Below, piece by piece: positions 25,338 to 64,000 of a stretch of 64,000 bases of DNA. The translations under genes were made by a program, and so were the position numbers. The notes under the pieces were generated by a model. It saw only the letters and a program-made list of their open reading frames with translations. It was not told the DNA's origin and ran no database searches. The stretch's first letter is position 1; every line of letters starts with the position of its first letter. The stretch covers positions 14,289,501 to 14,353,500 of the forward strand of contig SMMW01000001.1 in assembly GCA_004794655.1 (NCBI GenBank). The letters are read 5' to 3'. This DNA comes from Marisa cornuarietis. Its lineage: Eukaryota; Mollusca; Gastropoda; Architaenioglossa; Ampullariidae.

Positions 25338-26564
25338 TAGGGGCTTTTAAACATAGATATACACAGTTTCCATTTCAAGTTTCTCGAGTAATCCGACTAC
25401 TATAAAAATACTGTTCCTATGTAAGTTCTATTTACCTGATCCTTTACTGGCATAAGTGATCACACCTAGTATTTCTCCACACTCAACCCTCTACCTGTCC
25501 ACACGCGATGAGAAATTCTTTCTCCTACACTACCGTTGCCCTGGGTGTGGTGGAATTAGCCGGCTCTTCAATACTGTGTCACACCGTAATGCCATACATG
25601 ATGACCAGCCAGTTATGACCATATATGGCACGCCTTGCGTCAAGCGCGCAAAACTGTGCAGGTGACGATCAAGCGAAAGGCAGTGTGACAGACAGGTGCA
25701 GACATAAAGGGGGTGTCCTGGTATCACATATCTATCTACTCTCAGAGCGCCTGTTACAGGCCAGTTAACCGGGATTCACAATGTGGGTTAATGTACAGGC
25801 GGAACTAGATTAATAGCTAGTTAAAAACAAAGGGATGTGAAGAGTAAAGAGCCAAAACAAAAAAAAAGCAGATTTGATGGAGCTTGCAGACCCACAGTTC
25901 ATCCGAATGTAATGATACTGCTTATATGTTCAAATTAATCCACTGACCTAACTACAAGGAAATCATGAAAAAGTATTAGTTTTACCATTAATATTTTAAC
26001 CATACTTTATTAATCTCCCAAGTGTCAGTAATTTCTGTGTAGCGTTTTCGATAATAGCTTGGTAGTCATCACTACATTTTTCTCAAGATCCAGCAGATCG
26101 CAATACCTACAACGCTTCTATCACTGGTCATGCCCATAAAATCTGCTCTGCATCAGGGGCTTACCGAATGCTTTCGGCGTCCAGGTCATTTTTAAAAGAC
26201 ACATCTTCTTAAGGCTTAAAAGCAAAGGACTAAATAACCGCTGTTAATTTAAAGATTAAATTTAATGAGTTTAATATGCAATTGACAATGCTGAAATATT
26301 TTATTTTTAACATAAAAGCAGTTTTTAAAAAGGAAAAAGATGTTTCGGGCGCCCCTCCATTGCCTGCCACTGCCTCTCGCATCCGACACTATCGACATGG
26401 CACTTCTTCATCTCCAAATAAAAACGCACTTTCTCCAAATTTTCTCGTTATTGTGAACTTTGCTTCAGCTCTGAAAAAAGCGAGAAAGTTCTGTTGAAAA
26501 GTATTACTACTCCACCTTCTGGAGAATCAGAAGAGCGGTTCTATGAAGATCTAGACCTCATCAT
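25338..26564. other. Intergenic, no gene supported
   Basis: Unique, moderately AT-rich sequence; no readable protein or repeat. Confidence 0.5.
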
Positions 26565-28985
26565 CAGGTCCTCCCCGCCAGCGACAAGCTGGTAATCCTG
26601 GGCGACTTCAACGCTAGAGCAGGGCGAGATCACCGGATCTGGAAGAGTATGGGTGGTGAAAAATGAACAACAGCGGACTGCTACTCCTAAGCAAGTCCTC
26701 TCAAACCAGTATGTGCATCACTAACACTATGTTCCGTCTTGCAGACAAATACAAAACCTTCTTGGATACAACCCAGAACTAAACATTGGCACTTGATCGA
26801 CTTTGTTGTACGTCAACGCGATCTTGTGGATGTAACGCAAGGTTCAGAATGCTGGAGAAATCTAGTCTTCAACTTCTAAATCGCTCCCAGCACTGCAGGA
26901 CCCCAAAAGTTGTGATGGCGTATTTTAACTCGGCCAAAGCTGATGCATCCATCCTGCCTTCTCCGCTTCCAAAAGGCATTAGAGGAGTAATTTCCCCAAA
27001 ACACGTGTCTCACGAGGCTCAGTCCAGACAAATGGGCGCAGTTCAAGAATGAAGCCAGCCATTGCAAGGAGGTGCTAGGACCCAGAATTCGGACAAACGC
27101 AGGCAGGTTTGATGAGAATCACGTATTTATCAAATCTGCTTAGGATGCATAAACAAAGCATTTGCTGGGTGGCAAAATGATCTGAGAAAGAAAGTTTAAA
27201 AAAATCTTGCAGGCATTACTGAAAAAAAATGCGAGAGAAATGCAGGATTGGTGGTGGCTGAGGAAATTCAGTACTACTTCGACACCCACCACACAAGGTA
27301 GTTCTTCGGTACCCTAAAGCAAGCTCCCCGCTGCTGGCTTCTAATGGATCAAGCCTGACCAAAGATAAGGAAGAACTCAGGAAACGCTGAAGGCTGAATA
27401 TTTCTTGACGTTCCTCAACCAGCCTTCGACAGTTGATTTAATAGCCCTCAACAGATCCCACAACGGTCTGTCCTGGAAGAACTATACGCGCTCTCTACTC
27501 TCAATGAGTCAGTGAAGACTCTCCTCCATGAACTCAGGGAGGGCATCGGGGAAAGACTGCATTCTAGCTGAAGTCTGCAAAGCAGCATGCCCTAGTTTGA
27601 AGGGTCTTCCAAGACGTATAACAAAGCATATGTATAAAGGACATGCCTGGGGACTTTCGTGACGTTCTGATCGTTTCTTTCTACACTAGCAAGAGGAGCA
27701 AAGGCGATTGCAGAAATTACAAGGGAGATGAGGGATATGTACCAAGAAGAACAAAGACCTATTAGCCGTCTTCATAGGCATGAAGAAGGCTTTCAACACT
27801 GTCAACAGAAAGGCACTCTGATCTATGCCGGCAGAAAAGGGTTGTCCACCAAAGTTTGTAAAAATCATACCGTTGTTGCATCTGGATATGACAGGTAAGG
27901 TTTTCTGCGGCAATGATTTCTTTGAAGTATACACCATTATGGACGGCGTGAAACAGAGATGTGTTCTTGCCCCAGTTTTGTTCAGCCTGTTCTTCGCTCA
28001 CATGCTGTGGCACGCTGTTCAGAACATGCATGAGTGTGTCTAGATTAGATACCGTCTGGAGGGCTCGCTATTTGACCTCAGGCGCCTAAATGCAAAAGTG
28101 AAAGTGTCTCCCCAAACTCATACGGAAAGCCATTTTTACTGACGACTGTTTTCCTAGCTCACAAGAATAAACACATTCAACTGATGCTCTACAGGTTTTC
28201 TGATGGATCCAAAGCTTTTGGACTTACGTTCGCCTAGGAAAGACCAAGGTGTTGTCCCAGCCTGCTCCTGATATCGCTGCAGTAGACCCCAGACTAACAT
28301 CGGTGGCACAATGTTCAAAAACGCCGAAAGCTTTAAGTACTGGGAGGCATCATCTCGAGTGATTGATCAGTGGACAAGAAGACCACCTCCAGAATTAGCA
28401 AGGCGGGTCAAGTGCTGGGGAGACAGGACAACAAGGCAGTGACGTAGAAAGATGCTCGGCTTTGCGGGGTGTGTGTGTGTGTGTGGGTGGGTGGGTGGGG
28501 TGGGGTGGTGGCAAACCATGCTGACAGTGAACGACGTTCACATTCTTGCCTCCTCTGCATTTTTTTAAGGGGCTGCTGCCCCCGTGTCCTCCTCATATGC
28601 CACTGCAAGGTGCTCAATTAGCGCATCAAACTTTCCACGAGGCTGAAAGTGTACAAACCTGTTTCCGTACTTCCCTCTAAGGCTGTAAGACTTGGACTTT
28701 GGACAACAAACATATTAACCTGGTGAAAAACGTCCACGTGCGAGCCTTTCGCTCCATTCCTGGCATTCGATTGCAAGACATAGTTACCAACCTAGAAGTC
28801 CTGGAGAGAGTGGACTGACCAGCATCAACGCCATATTCTTTATAGCCCAACTTCGTTGGACGGGTCATATAATCAGGATGGGAGGTCACTGCATACCCCG
28901 CCAACTGCTGTACAGCGAGCTGGAGGATACCAAGAGGAAGCAAGTCGCCAGCCCAGCCGCTACATGGACACCTTATCATTAGCTT
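26565..28985 (+). mobile_element. Decayed LINE (family B), endonuclease plus reverse transcriptase
   Basis: Near full coding length but with many stops and shifts. The AP-endonuclease motif DKLVILGDFNARAGRD is at about 26,586; the reverse transcriptase shows MPGDFRDVLIVSFYTSKR (27,640), MKKAFNTVNRKAL (27,780), MDGVKQRCVLAPVLFSLFF (27,940), RYRLEGSLFDLRRLNAKVKV (28,045), and a C-terminal LTRWTGH-like RWTGHIIR remnant (28,855). This endonuclease type is often mislabelled craniofacial development protein 2-like in invertebrate annotations. Family differs from LINE A. Confidence 0.85.
28465..28511. repeat. (GT)n/(GGGT)n repeat inside LINE B
   Basis: GT units pass into GGGT and GGGGT units. It interrupts the LINE B reverse transcriptase, so it arose after the element's death. 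The G-runs could form a quadruplex. Confidence 0.85.
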
Positions 28986-30419
28986 AATTATTACGTCATC
29001 TGCGTATTCCTGACCTGGAACACGTTGATACGTACGAAAAGTTCGTTTCATTGAATTGTATTTTTGTTTGGCGAGCTGACGGTTATGCAGTCCATCTCAC
29101 TCTCTCGTGTGTGTGAGTGTGTGTGTGTGTGCGTGCGCGCGCGTGTGTAGGCTCTTTACCTGGCAGTGTTTCCCATCACGCAGGAATGTGCATAAATTAC
29201 GGAAACCACAGTAAAGAAAATGTGTTTATGTGTCAGAAAACCTAATGTTTTGGCGTCAGGGATCAGAAAATGGAAAAATTGAAGGTCGGAGGTCTCATCT
29301 TATAAGGTATATAGGGTTAATATCCCCAACAATTTTATCATTATAAAAATAAAAACCCTTTCGCATTTTTATGGATGGACAGTCCTGACTACTTATATCT
29401 ATCTACTGCGTTCATTGTAATTCGTCTGAGATTTGCACAGACACTCTCGCATTCGAACTTTACAACTTAGCGTGGTTCTATAGAAGCTTTACACTTGATC
29501 TACAGCTCAAAACAAGTCCTGATTGGCAAAAAAGAAAAAGCAATACCCAGGCTAGTTGTCTTAATTATTCCATACGTTAGGGACCCCAAAGGCCCATATC
29601 GCTCTCCGAAATGTCAGGACATTTTTTTTCAGCGTGGAAATATAATATGAATACTCCCTGCAGTTTTCGTTTGGTTGTTGAGTGGAGAGGAACTAGATGA
29701 ATGCCATTAACTCTGCATGGAAACAACCCCTTTCCTCACAATAAGTGCCTCTGTAATTCGCGTTTGAACAGTCATGGTATGAGTCTGTTCACCATAGCGC
29801 AAACATAAAGTGCGGCTGTTCTGACATTGCGAAGAAAAGCTGACACTTTCCCAGATATATTTCCCACTTAAATTTACGCATTTTTTTGACGAACTGCATG
29901 CTATGCGACAAAAGAATAAGCACTTGAAAAAACATATTTTCATTGAAGGTGTCAGGCCTCATGCAGCAGCTCCATAAACTCTACTCAGACATATCCTGAT
30001 CATCGGCAGAAGTGATCCGATGTTTTCCACTTATACCCCCTATAATATTTCATACTTTTAATTATTGAATTAATGTAAAATTTCAATGGACACCGAAGTC
30101 AAATTTCCATGCCCTTTTTTTATCGTTCGAGTTATACTTAATTCAGTATCAATGTGGCTGATGAGCATGCAGGACTAGCTATATATTATATAGTCTTAGT
30201 TTTATACAACACAATATACAGCTTTTTATTTCCTGCAGGTCCTATATATGTGATGAATGTACTCTAGTTTAACGATATCATAGACGTATATAATTGATCC
30301 TTTTGCACGTGCGTCACTCAGGGCATGCTCTTGATCAAACAGCTAACGCTTTCTGTGGATTAGTAAACTAATTCAGTTTGGCAATGCTGCTGCTGCTGCT
30401 GCTGGTGTGGCAAGGCGCT
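28986..30419. other. Intergenic region upstream of the PLC promoter candidate
   Basis: A (GT)n/(GC)n tract lies at 29,105-29,149. The rest is unique and increasingly AT-rich, with a short CTG run at 30,386-30,402. No gene seen. Confidence 0.5.
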
Positions 30420-30600
30420 TGTTCAGAGGAAACAGGGTCATGTGACCGCTACGCGCGCTTTGATTGGCCTCCGATGTCAACATTAAACCGGAAAAGTAAA
30501 ATGGCAGGCTGCAGATGTAAACGTCTTGTGGACTACGTTTCTTGAAATTGAGATGCTGCCTATCATTTTCTTATTACGATGACACTGATTTCATAGGTGA
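30420..30600 (+). promoter_or_regulatory. Candidate promoter and non-coding first exon of the PLC gene
   Basis: This GC-richer island sits at the point where CpG density drops. In order it shows an E-box/CLEAR-like GGTCATGTGACC (30,436-30,447), an inverted CCAAT box (GATTGG at 30,462-30,467), an ETS-like CCGGAA, an ATG in an AAAATGGC context at 30,501 and a strong donor AG|GTGAGT with the exon edge at 30,596. The ATG opens a 14-codon upstream ORF ending at 30,545. The first plausible acceptor downstream is TTTGCAAG at 36,040, just ahead of the PLC start codon. No TATA box was seen. The link to the PLC gene is inferred from position and splice signals only. Confidence 0.4.
30501..30545 (+). 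CDS. Possible upstream ORF in the 5' leader (14 codons)
   Basis: If the leader exon ending at 30,596 is real, this short ORF starts at the first ATG and stops before the splice donor. It could reduce translation of the main frame. The peptide resembles nothing I know; the ATG context may equally be a YY1-type initiator motif. Confidence 0.2.
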   Translation: MAGCRCKRLVDYVS

Positions 30601-33600
30601 GTTAAGCAAACCTTTCTGTGCTATGTATGACTGCACAAACGTTTGGCTTGATTAGATGCTCTTAGAGAACCGAACGATCCCCCCCCCCCCTTTCCTCATC
30701 TCATAGTCATATTCTTACTCTTAGTCATATTTCGGCATGTGTTCGGGTCAGTGCTAATGTAATGAAATTTACTAAAGCTTTTTCTTCCATAATTGACTCT
30801 TGCTTTCTCAGAATTATTCATATCTATTATTTTGGCTTGGGATTTGTGTATAACGTGTAAAATTAAGGGTACTTAGGAAATGAACAGCATCTGCTGAGCG
30901 CTGTAAGTCTAATGCCATGAACGTTGTTGGATGCCGAAAACCTGTAGTACCAAGAGCTAAAGGTAAAGTAAGTCGTATGGCTCAGACAGCCATATTAACA
31001 GGTAAAAAAATTTAAGACGGACATAAGAACCTTAGACATGGATTGATCGAAGGAGGGGTGAAGGGGAGGAGTTATTGATCGCCATCCACTTCGTACGTTG
31101 GTCCAGTTCACATTTATGGCGATTTTCCTAGTTCTTGTGCATTGCACATTCGTGACTTCTTCCTGCACTGTAAATGCACAAAAATATTGAAAAGGTGTTT
31201 TGAAAAGCATATTTTTCATCGTTGGGCTTCAAATGTTTGATAATTGGTCACAGGAGCATTCCCAAATTATTGGACTACCACAAAGTTGCGCATAAATTTA
31301 TTTGCACTCATTAAAACAAAACTGATAACACCTACTCTGTATCTCGGTATATTCAGTATTGTTATTCTTGAAGTGTGTTTTTGGCTGTGCATTTATGTAG
31401 GTGTTCTGAGTGTGATCTGAATGGTGAAAGTAATCAAATACTTTTACTATTACATACAATGACTTTACACACACATGTATGTGTGCACATGTGTGTATTT
31501 TATTGTTGTTGTTTTATTTGCTGTAAGTCACAAGAGCAAGTGTTGGTTAACAATAGATTGGCAAAAGATAGATTCATTTTAATTATAATAAAAATATTAA
31601 AGCATTTAACATTTGTCAAAAAGTTAATGTTGCAAAAGTTTCAACATAGAATAGATCCATTAAAAAATTCAGTAAATGAATAGGTGCATGAAAATAATAC
31701 AAAATAGGATCATTTGATTTCAGATTTAAAATATTTTAGCAATCTTTTTATATGTTCATCAACAATTTGGACTACAGATTCAAATGCTTAGCATAGACCT
31801 AGAGGTCTCTTATCACTTGCCAGATTAACATTTAAAGTAAGCTTCTAGAAAACATCCTATTCAGAATAATCCTTGCATCATTGTAATGGATGAAATGTGG
31901 GGCAATGCATTTTTAGTGTATTATTATTTTTCAGTTGATTTTGTTTTACACACAGTGTTTCAGCATTATATCAGACAGTGTTTTCTTTACACATTATGTA
32001 ATGCAGTTCTACAACATATATTGCCTATACTTAGTTCTAATTAGTTCTAATTACAGAAGTGGAAAAACAGACGTGAAACAGACTTGAAATTGTTATTATT
32101 GTATAAAAGGTATGTAGTAAACCTAAGATAAAGCAATCTCAGAATTCTTGTAAATTCTTCTATTAAGTTAATCTAAGAAGTAAGTAAAGAAATCTATTGG
32201 AAACAGATGAAGAACTATTTAATACTTGAGAGAAATTACAGAGAGAGAGAAAGGAAATAAATGTTTGTTGATGAGAGTGAGAGGCAATGGAAACAAGTCT
32301 GATGTGACAGAGATTACACCTAGAGTTTTCTCAGAAACAGTTCCATGTCAGATTTTCTTCTAATGAAACCCCCCCTCCCCCCACACCTTTCCCATAAAAT
32401 TATGTCATGTCAGGAGTAAGTGAAAGACTGTATTTATGGTATATGTGTTCCTTATTCATCAAGGATCAAAAGAGAAACAAGCAAGTAGAATATCATAATA
32501 TACTTTCCTAGCAGATATCTTTATGGAACACACTTAATAAATAAACTTAATTATCTGGACAAAGAACTCAAGATAAGAGAAAATAAGCATGAATGCATCA
32601 GATCTGAGGAGCAGTCTGTATTGTGGGATTCTTTAAATCAGAACATTTACTTGTTACCTTGCATGAGCAGAGTTGGTGTTGGTTACACGACTTTAGCATT
32701 TTAAGCGACTTTTACTGGTATGTTGGTCATCTGCACCAAGAATACATGAAAACACAGGAAATGTTATTGATGTCTTTCTTTTTAAGATGGCTCTTTGGCT
32801 GGTGAAGAAATGAGTGTCACTAAGATTTTCTTAGATGTTAGTACAACTTAGTGCAAAACGTTTTTGTCATGAAAGAAATAACTTCTTGTGATATAGGTGC
32901 ATTCATAGTTCCTTTAATTCAAAGAGATTTATTATTACACCATGATAATACAGTAATAATAATAATAATAATATTACTATCAGCTCGTAGTGTAACTATT
33001 TGAAGTTTTACCTGCTATTCAGAACAAAACACATTTTGCCATTCAGCCAGTGACTAATCTGTCGTGAGTTGAGCACACATTTGTTTATAAGACTGCTGGC
33101 TTATGATGGTACACAGATATTTTGGCAAGTTTAGTCCAGTGAGTTGAATGCATGATGGAAGACCTTTGGTTGAGGCACCAAACAAAAATGTAGAATATAT
33201 GTGACATGTCCTTCCAGCACAGGCATGTGAACCATTTGGTTCAGAGCATACGCCATGCATCAGACAGCCTTATGGTAGGCAACTTTAAACTTTGAAGTTG
33301 AAGGCAGCAGGCAATCATATGGCTGACAGTTTGAAAGCATTGCTATTGTTTATTCCTGGCTTGAGCTTGAAACAGCAGTCTGAGTGAAAATGAAAGAAAC
33401 CTTTTGCATTTCAGACTGAGCAGGTACATGCTGATACACATGTCATATCAAGTTGATTTAAATATAGCACAATGCTTGTGTGTTTTACAAACATGCTAAG
33501 GGCATTTGTGAATAAGACTTTGTTGTTAAATTGTAGTTGTAGATCTGTTCACAGCTAATTTAGATATTGTTTTCTTCTTTTTTCTAGTAAATATAAAAAG

Positions 33601-36040
33601 ACAGAATTGAGAATAGAAGAATTCCAATTAGTTTGCTTCCAGAGTTGTTCACATGTATCAGATTTCTTGCTTTGAATATTTCATATTACTGTTGCTATCC
33701 AAGTCTGTGATCCATGTTCTTAATGTCTACTGTGCTACAGTGTTATTTGTGAATAATTTGACAATGACATGAATTTGTAAAATATCAGCATGACATTGGG
33801 TCCTGGATTATTTGTAATTATTAGTCCATAATCAAGTTGATAACTAGGATTTTCGTAATTGCTCCCATACTTTTATAATCATCAGCTGGGCAACTTCCAC
33901 AGCAGTGTGAGTAGTGTGTGCGTGCATGCACGTATGTTTGTGTGTGTGTGTATGTGTTAACACACGCATGTTTGTGTGTGGGTTTTTTTTTTCATGTGCA
34001 TTGGTATATGTGCTTCTACATCTATGCTGGTGAGAGAAAGATTTAAACAAAAAAAATTCATTTATTAGATGTGCCAGAAATGGTCAGCTTTTCTCCATTG
34101 CTGTAATCAGATCGTTTAAATAGAGGCATGGTTTAGATTTAGAAGGCATTGGTTTTTATATAGTGTAGGAAGGAAGTTTTAGTGAAAGGTTCACCAAGTA
34201 ATTGCCATTATGATCAGCACCATCACTATTATAGTCATCATAGTCACAGTCATTGTCTGTATTGTTTCTGTGATTGTCTGGTTTTCAGAGAATAGGTGAT
34301 ATTTAGAGTATAGTTGCCTTCTTTCTGAATTTCTCTGCTTCATTTTGCTACACATTTTTAGAACGTAAAATCTTTTAGCATACCTTATAATACATTTGAT
34401 TAGCTTATATATATATATATGAATAGTCTAGAGGTTTAGGCAAAATTGGATGCATCCCTCTGTTTGTGGAAGAAATCATATTTCTGTCATAATTTAAAAC
34501 AAATTTAAATGCAATTTGAAAGCTGTTTTAGAAGCTGGAGAATGCAAAAGTGAGAATCAAATGATATTCAGATATTTTTTTGTTCTTTTATAGGATTAAA
34601 ATTTAACTTTTTTGATGTGTATATAATCGCTGGCAGGGACACTTTTTCTGTTAATGTTCAAATATATAAGCAGTGCGTTAGCTGACTCATTAATTGCACA
34701 AAAGCATGTAGCCTTTGGGTGTAATAAAATTGTGTGCATGTGTATGTGCTTTGAAAGGCTTTCTTTTTTGCAGATACCATGAGCTCCCCAATCAGGGACA
34801 GCCATATGCATCATAAATTTTCATAATAATAATAATAATTATTATTAAAATGTTTTGCTTTCTGTCTTTGTGCTTATCTGGCAGGCTATTTAGATTCTGT
34901 TCAGAGAATGTTTAGGCCTATGTCCATGAAGATAAAGCAATGCCAAAGTTGGAATCCACCCAGCTATTGTGCATGTGTTATGCAGTCAGCACTACTGCAT
35001 TTACTAGTTCCAGCTCTTTCATTCTGTAAATAAGTATAGCAAAGGAAAACCCCTTAATACTGAAGTTTGGTTGTAAAGATTTATTTAAAACTTTCCAAAC
35101 CCTCACTTGCTTTCTTCCCATTTATTCAAACAGACTATGCATATTGAATCATCAGAGTTGATGTCAAAATAGAGATTCTACATTCTAATATAAGCTACAA
35201 AACAAATATCCAGATAACGTGGAAGACTAAATTTTCATCAGAGGACCGGGCAAGATGTATCAGAGAATTGACATAAAGACAGACTTTAGTTAAAGCATGA
35301 CAGGTTAGCATAGTGCTGTCAGTGGCTTGCCACAAAAATGCATTCTAAATTATTTCTTCTTTTCAGCGAGTTAACAGGAAATGAGATTTTTATCTCTTTT
35401 GAAAATATAGAAACTGCTGCAAAGGCTTATTTATATTTCACAAAAGTGTTAGAGCTGTTTGCTGAGTATGACCAGCTCAATTGAATATTAATGTCTTGTA
35501 ATGAACTAACCTCACTCTTGCCAAAAAAAAAAAAAAGGAGCTTTACTCCTAAGTTATTTTTGAAAGTCTACATGCTTATCAGTTTATGCCTGTTGCTCTA
35601 AAGGGAAAAAGAACATGGAATAATTTTGGACCAGAAACATTGCATAGTCACAAGAAATGTCAGGTCTAGTGTCAGTTCTTTCATGTTGACCTCTTGCACT
35701 TTATATCATCTATCTGGTGATGGCAGTGAACTCCCCTGTCGCTGATTCCCAAAGCTTGACATCTAGGGAGGTGTTTAGGGGCTAGATATTTTGTCGTTCT
35801 TGTTTGTAGAGTAAACTGGATTGCAGAAAGTAGTGTCAGTTTATGACTTTATGGAGCAAGAACATGTCAGATACTGGAGGCATTAAATTGTAGGCACTTC
35901 AAAGTAAAGAGTAAAGCATATCTTATTAAAACAATAAAATATAAATTATATTCGCAACCTTGAAAACTGTGTCACCTTATGTTATGGGCCAGGGTATTTG
36001 CAAAATATCTCATTGTAGAGTTATTGTTTTGCTTTGCAAG
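30597..36040 (+). other. Large 5' intron (inferred)
   Basis: AT-rich and CpG-depleted from about 31.1 kb. It holds TG/CA tracts (33,905-34,000), short AAT runs (32,953 and 34,826) and poly-A at 35,522-35,535. I saw no coding exon or recognisable transposon. Its status as an intron depends on the inferred leader exon. Confidence 0.4.
33905..34000. repeat. Degenerate TG/CA tract
   Basis: TGTGTG, TGCATGCACG and ACACACGCATG-type alternation over about 95 bp. Confidence 0.7.
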
Positions 36041-36068
36041 GGCCTGTTGGAATTGAAGGCTGCCTCTG

Positions 36069-63868
<27,800 letters not shown>

Positions 63869-64000
63869 GTGAGCAGTCTTCTTCAGATGTTCTTCAGTAA
63901 ATGTTCTCATTTTTCTCTCCGTTCCATTTGTCATGGCGGGGAAGCTCCATAGACTATCAGTTAGTGTATCACTTCACAGAAGAAAAACACTGCTTGAAGG

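Overview
The window is animal nuclear DNA: intron-rich, full of microsatellites, and littered with decayed non-LTR, Ty3/Gypsy, SINE and MITE copies. The one clear gene is a phospholipase C beta of the PLCB4/norpA class on the + strand. Its high identity to vertebrate PLCB4 and the types of LINE present suggest a lophotrochozoan, most likely a mollusc; the species cannot be fixed from this sequence.

Layout. Positions 1-30,400 hold no gene I can support. This half is CpG-replete and contains two copies of one LINE family (about 490-1,600 on + and 17,228-17,900 on -), a second decayed LINE (26,565-28,985, +), a Ty3/Gypsy integrase remnant (22,574-23,350, -), a tRNA-derived SINE with a trinucleotide tail (13,392-13,640, -), a 192-bp fold-back element (9,942-10,133), two dispersed repeat families and many simple repeats. 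Around 30,420-30,600 lies a candidate promoter and non-coding first exon. From about 31 kb to the end the DNA is AT-rich and strongly CpG-depleted, as expected for a methylated invertebrate gene body.

The PLC gene. Coding exon 1 carries the ATG at 36,069. Twenty-nine coding exon positions can be placed to 63,868, all with compatible phases, giving 1,057 codons (1,023 without cassette exon 17). They cover the PH domain, EF-hands, catalytic X box, acidic X-Y linker, Y box, C2 domain and the first part of the C-terminal coiled coil; the remaining C-terminal exons lie beyond the window. All the catalytic and substrate-binding residues I could check are present. The protein would act at the plasma membrane downstream of Gq-coupled receptors, splitting PIP2 into IP3 and diacylglycerol; this class serves phototransduction in fly and is the class expected in microvillar photoreceptors.

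Most notable observation. Exon 20 exists as two tandem 85-nt alternatives (52,684-52,768 and 54,937-55,021). Both end in a U12-type donor (GTATCCTT), and the shared downstream acceptor at 56,327 is preceded by a U12 branch-site match (TCCTTAAC). The acceptors of the two alternatives look U2-type. Joining one alternative to the other would need a U12 donor with a U2 acceptor and would shift the frame, so the layout itself enforces mutually exclusive splicing of a piece of the Y-box active site. The upstream exon also uses a GC donor.

Introns of this gene carry a 5'-truncated L2/CR1-like LINE with an intact 3' reading frame, two MITEs with recognisable terminal inverted repeats, tandem duplications, and long TG/CA tracts.
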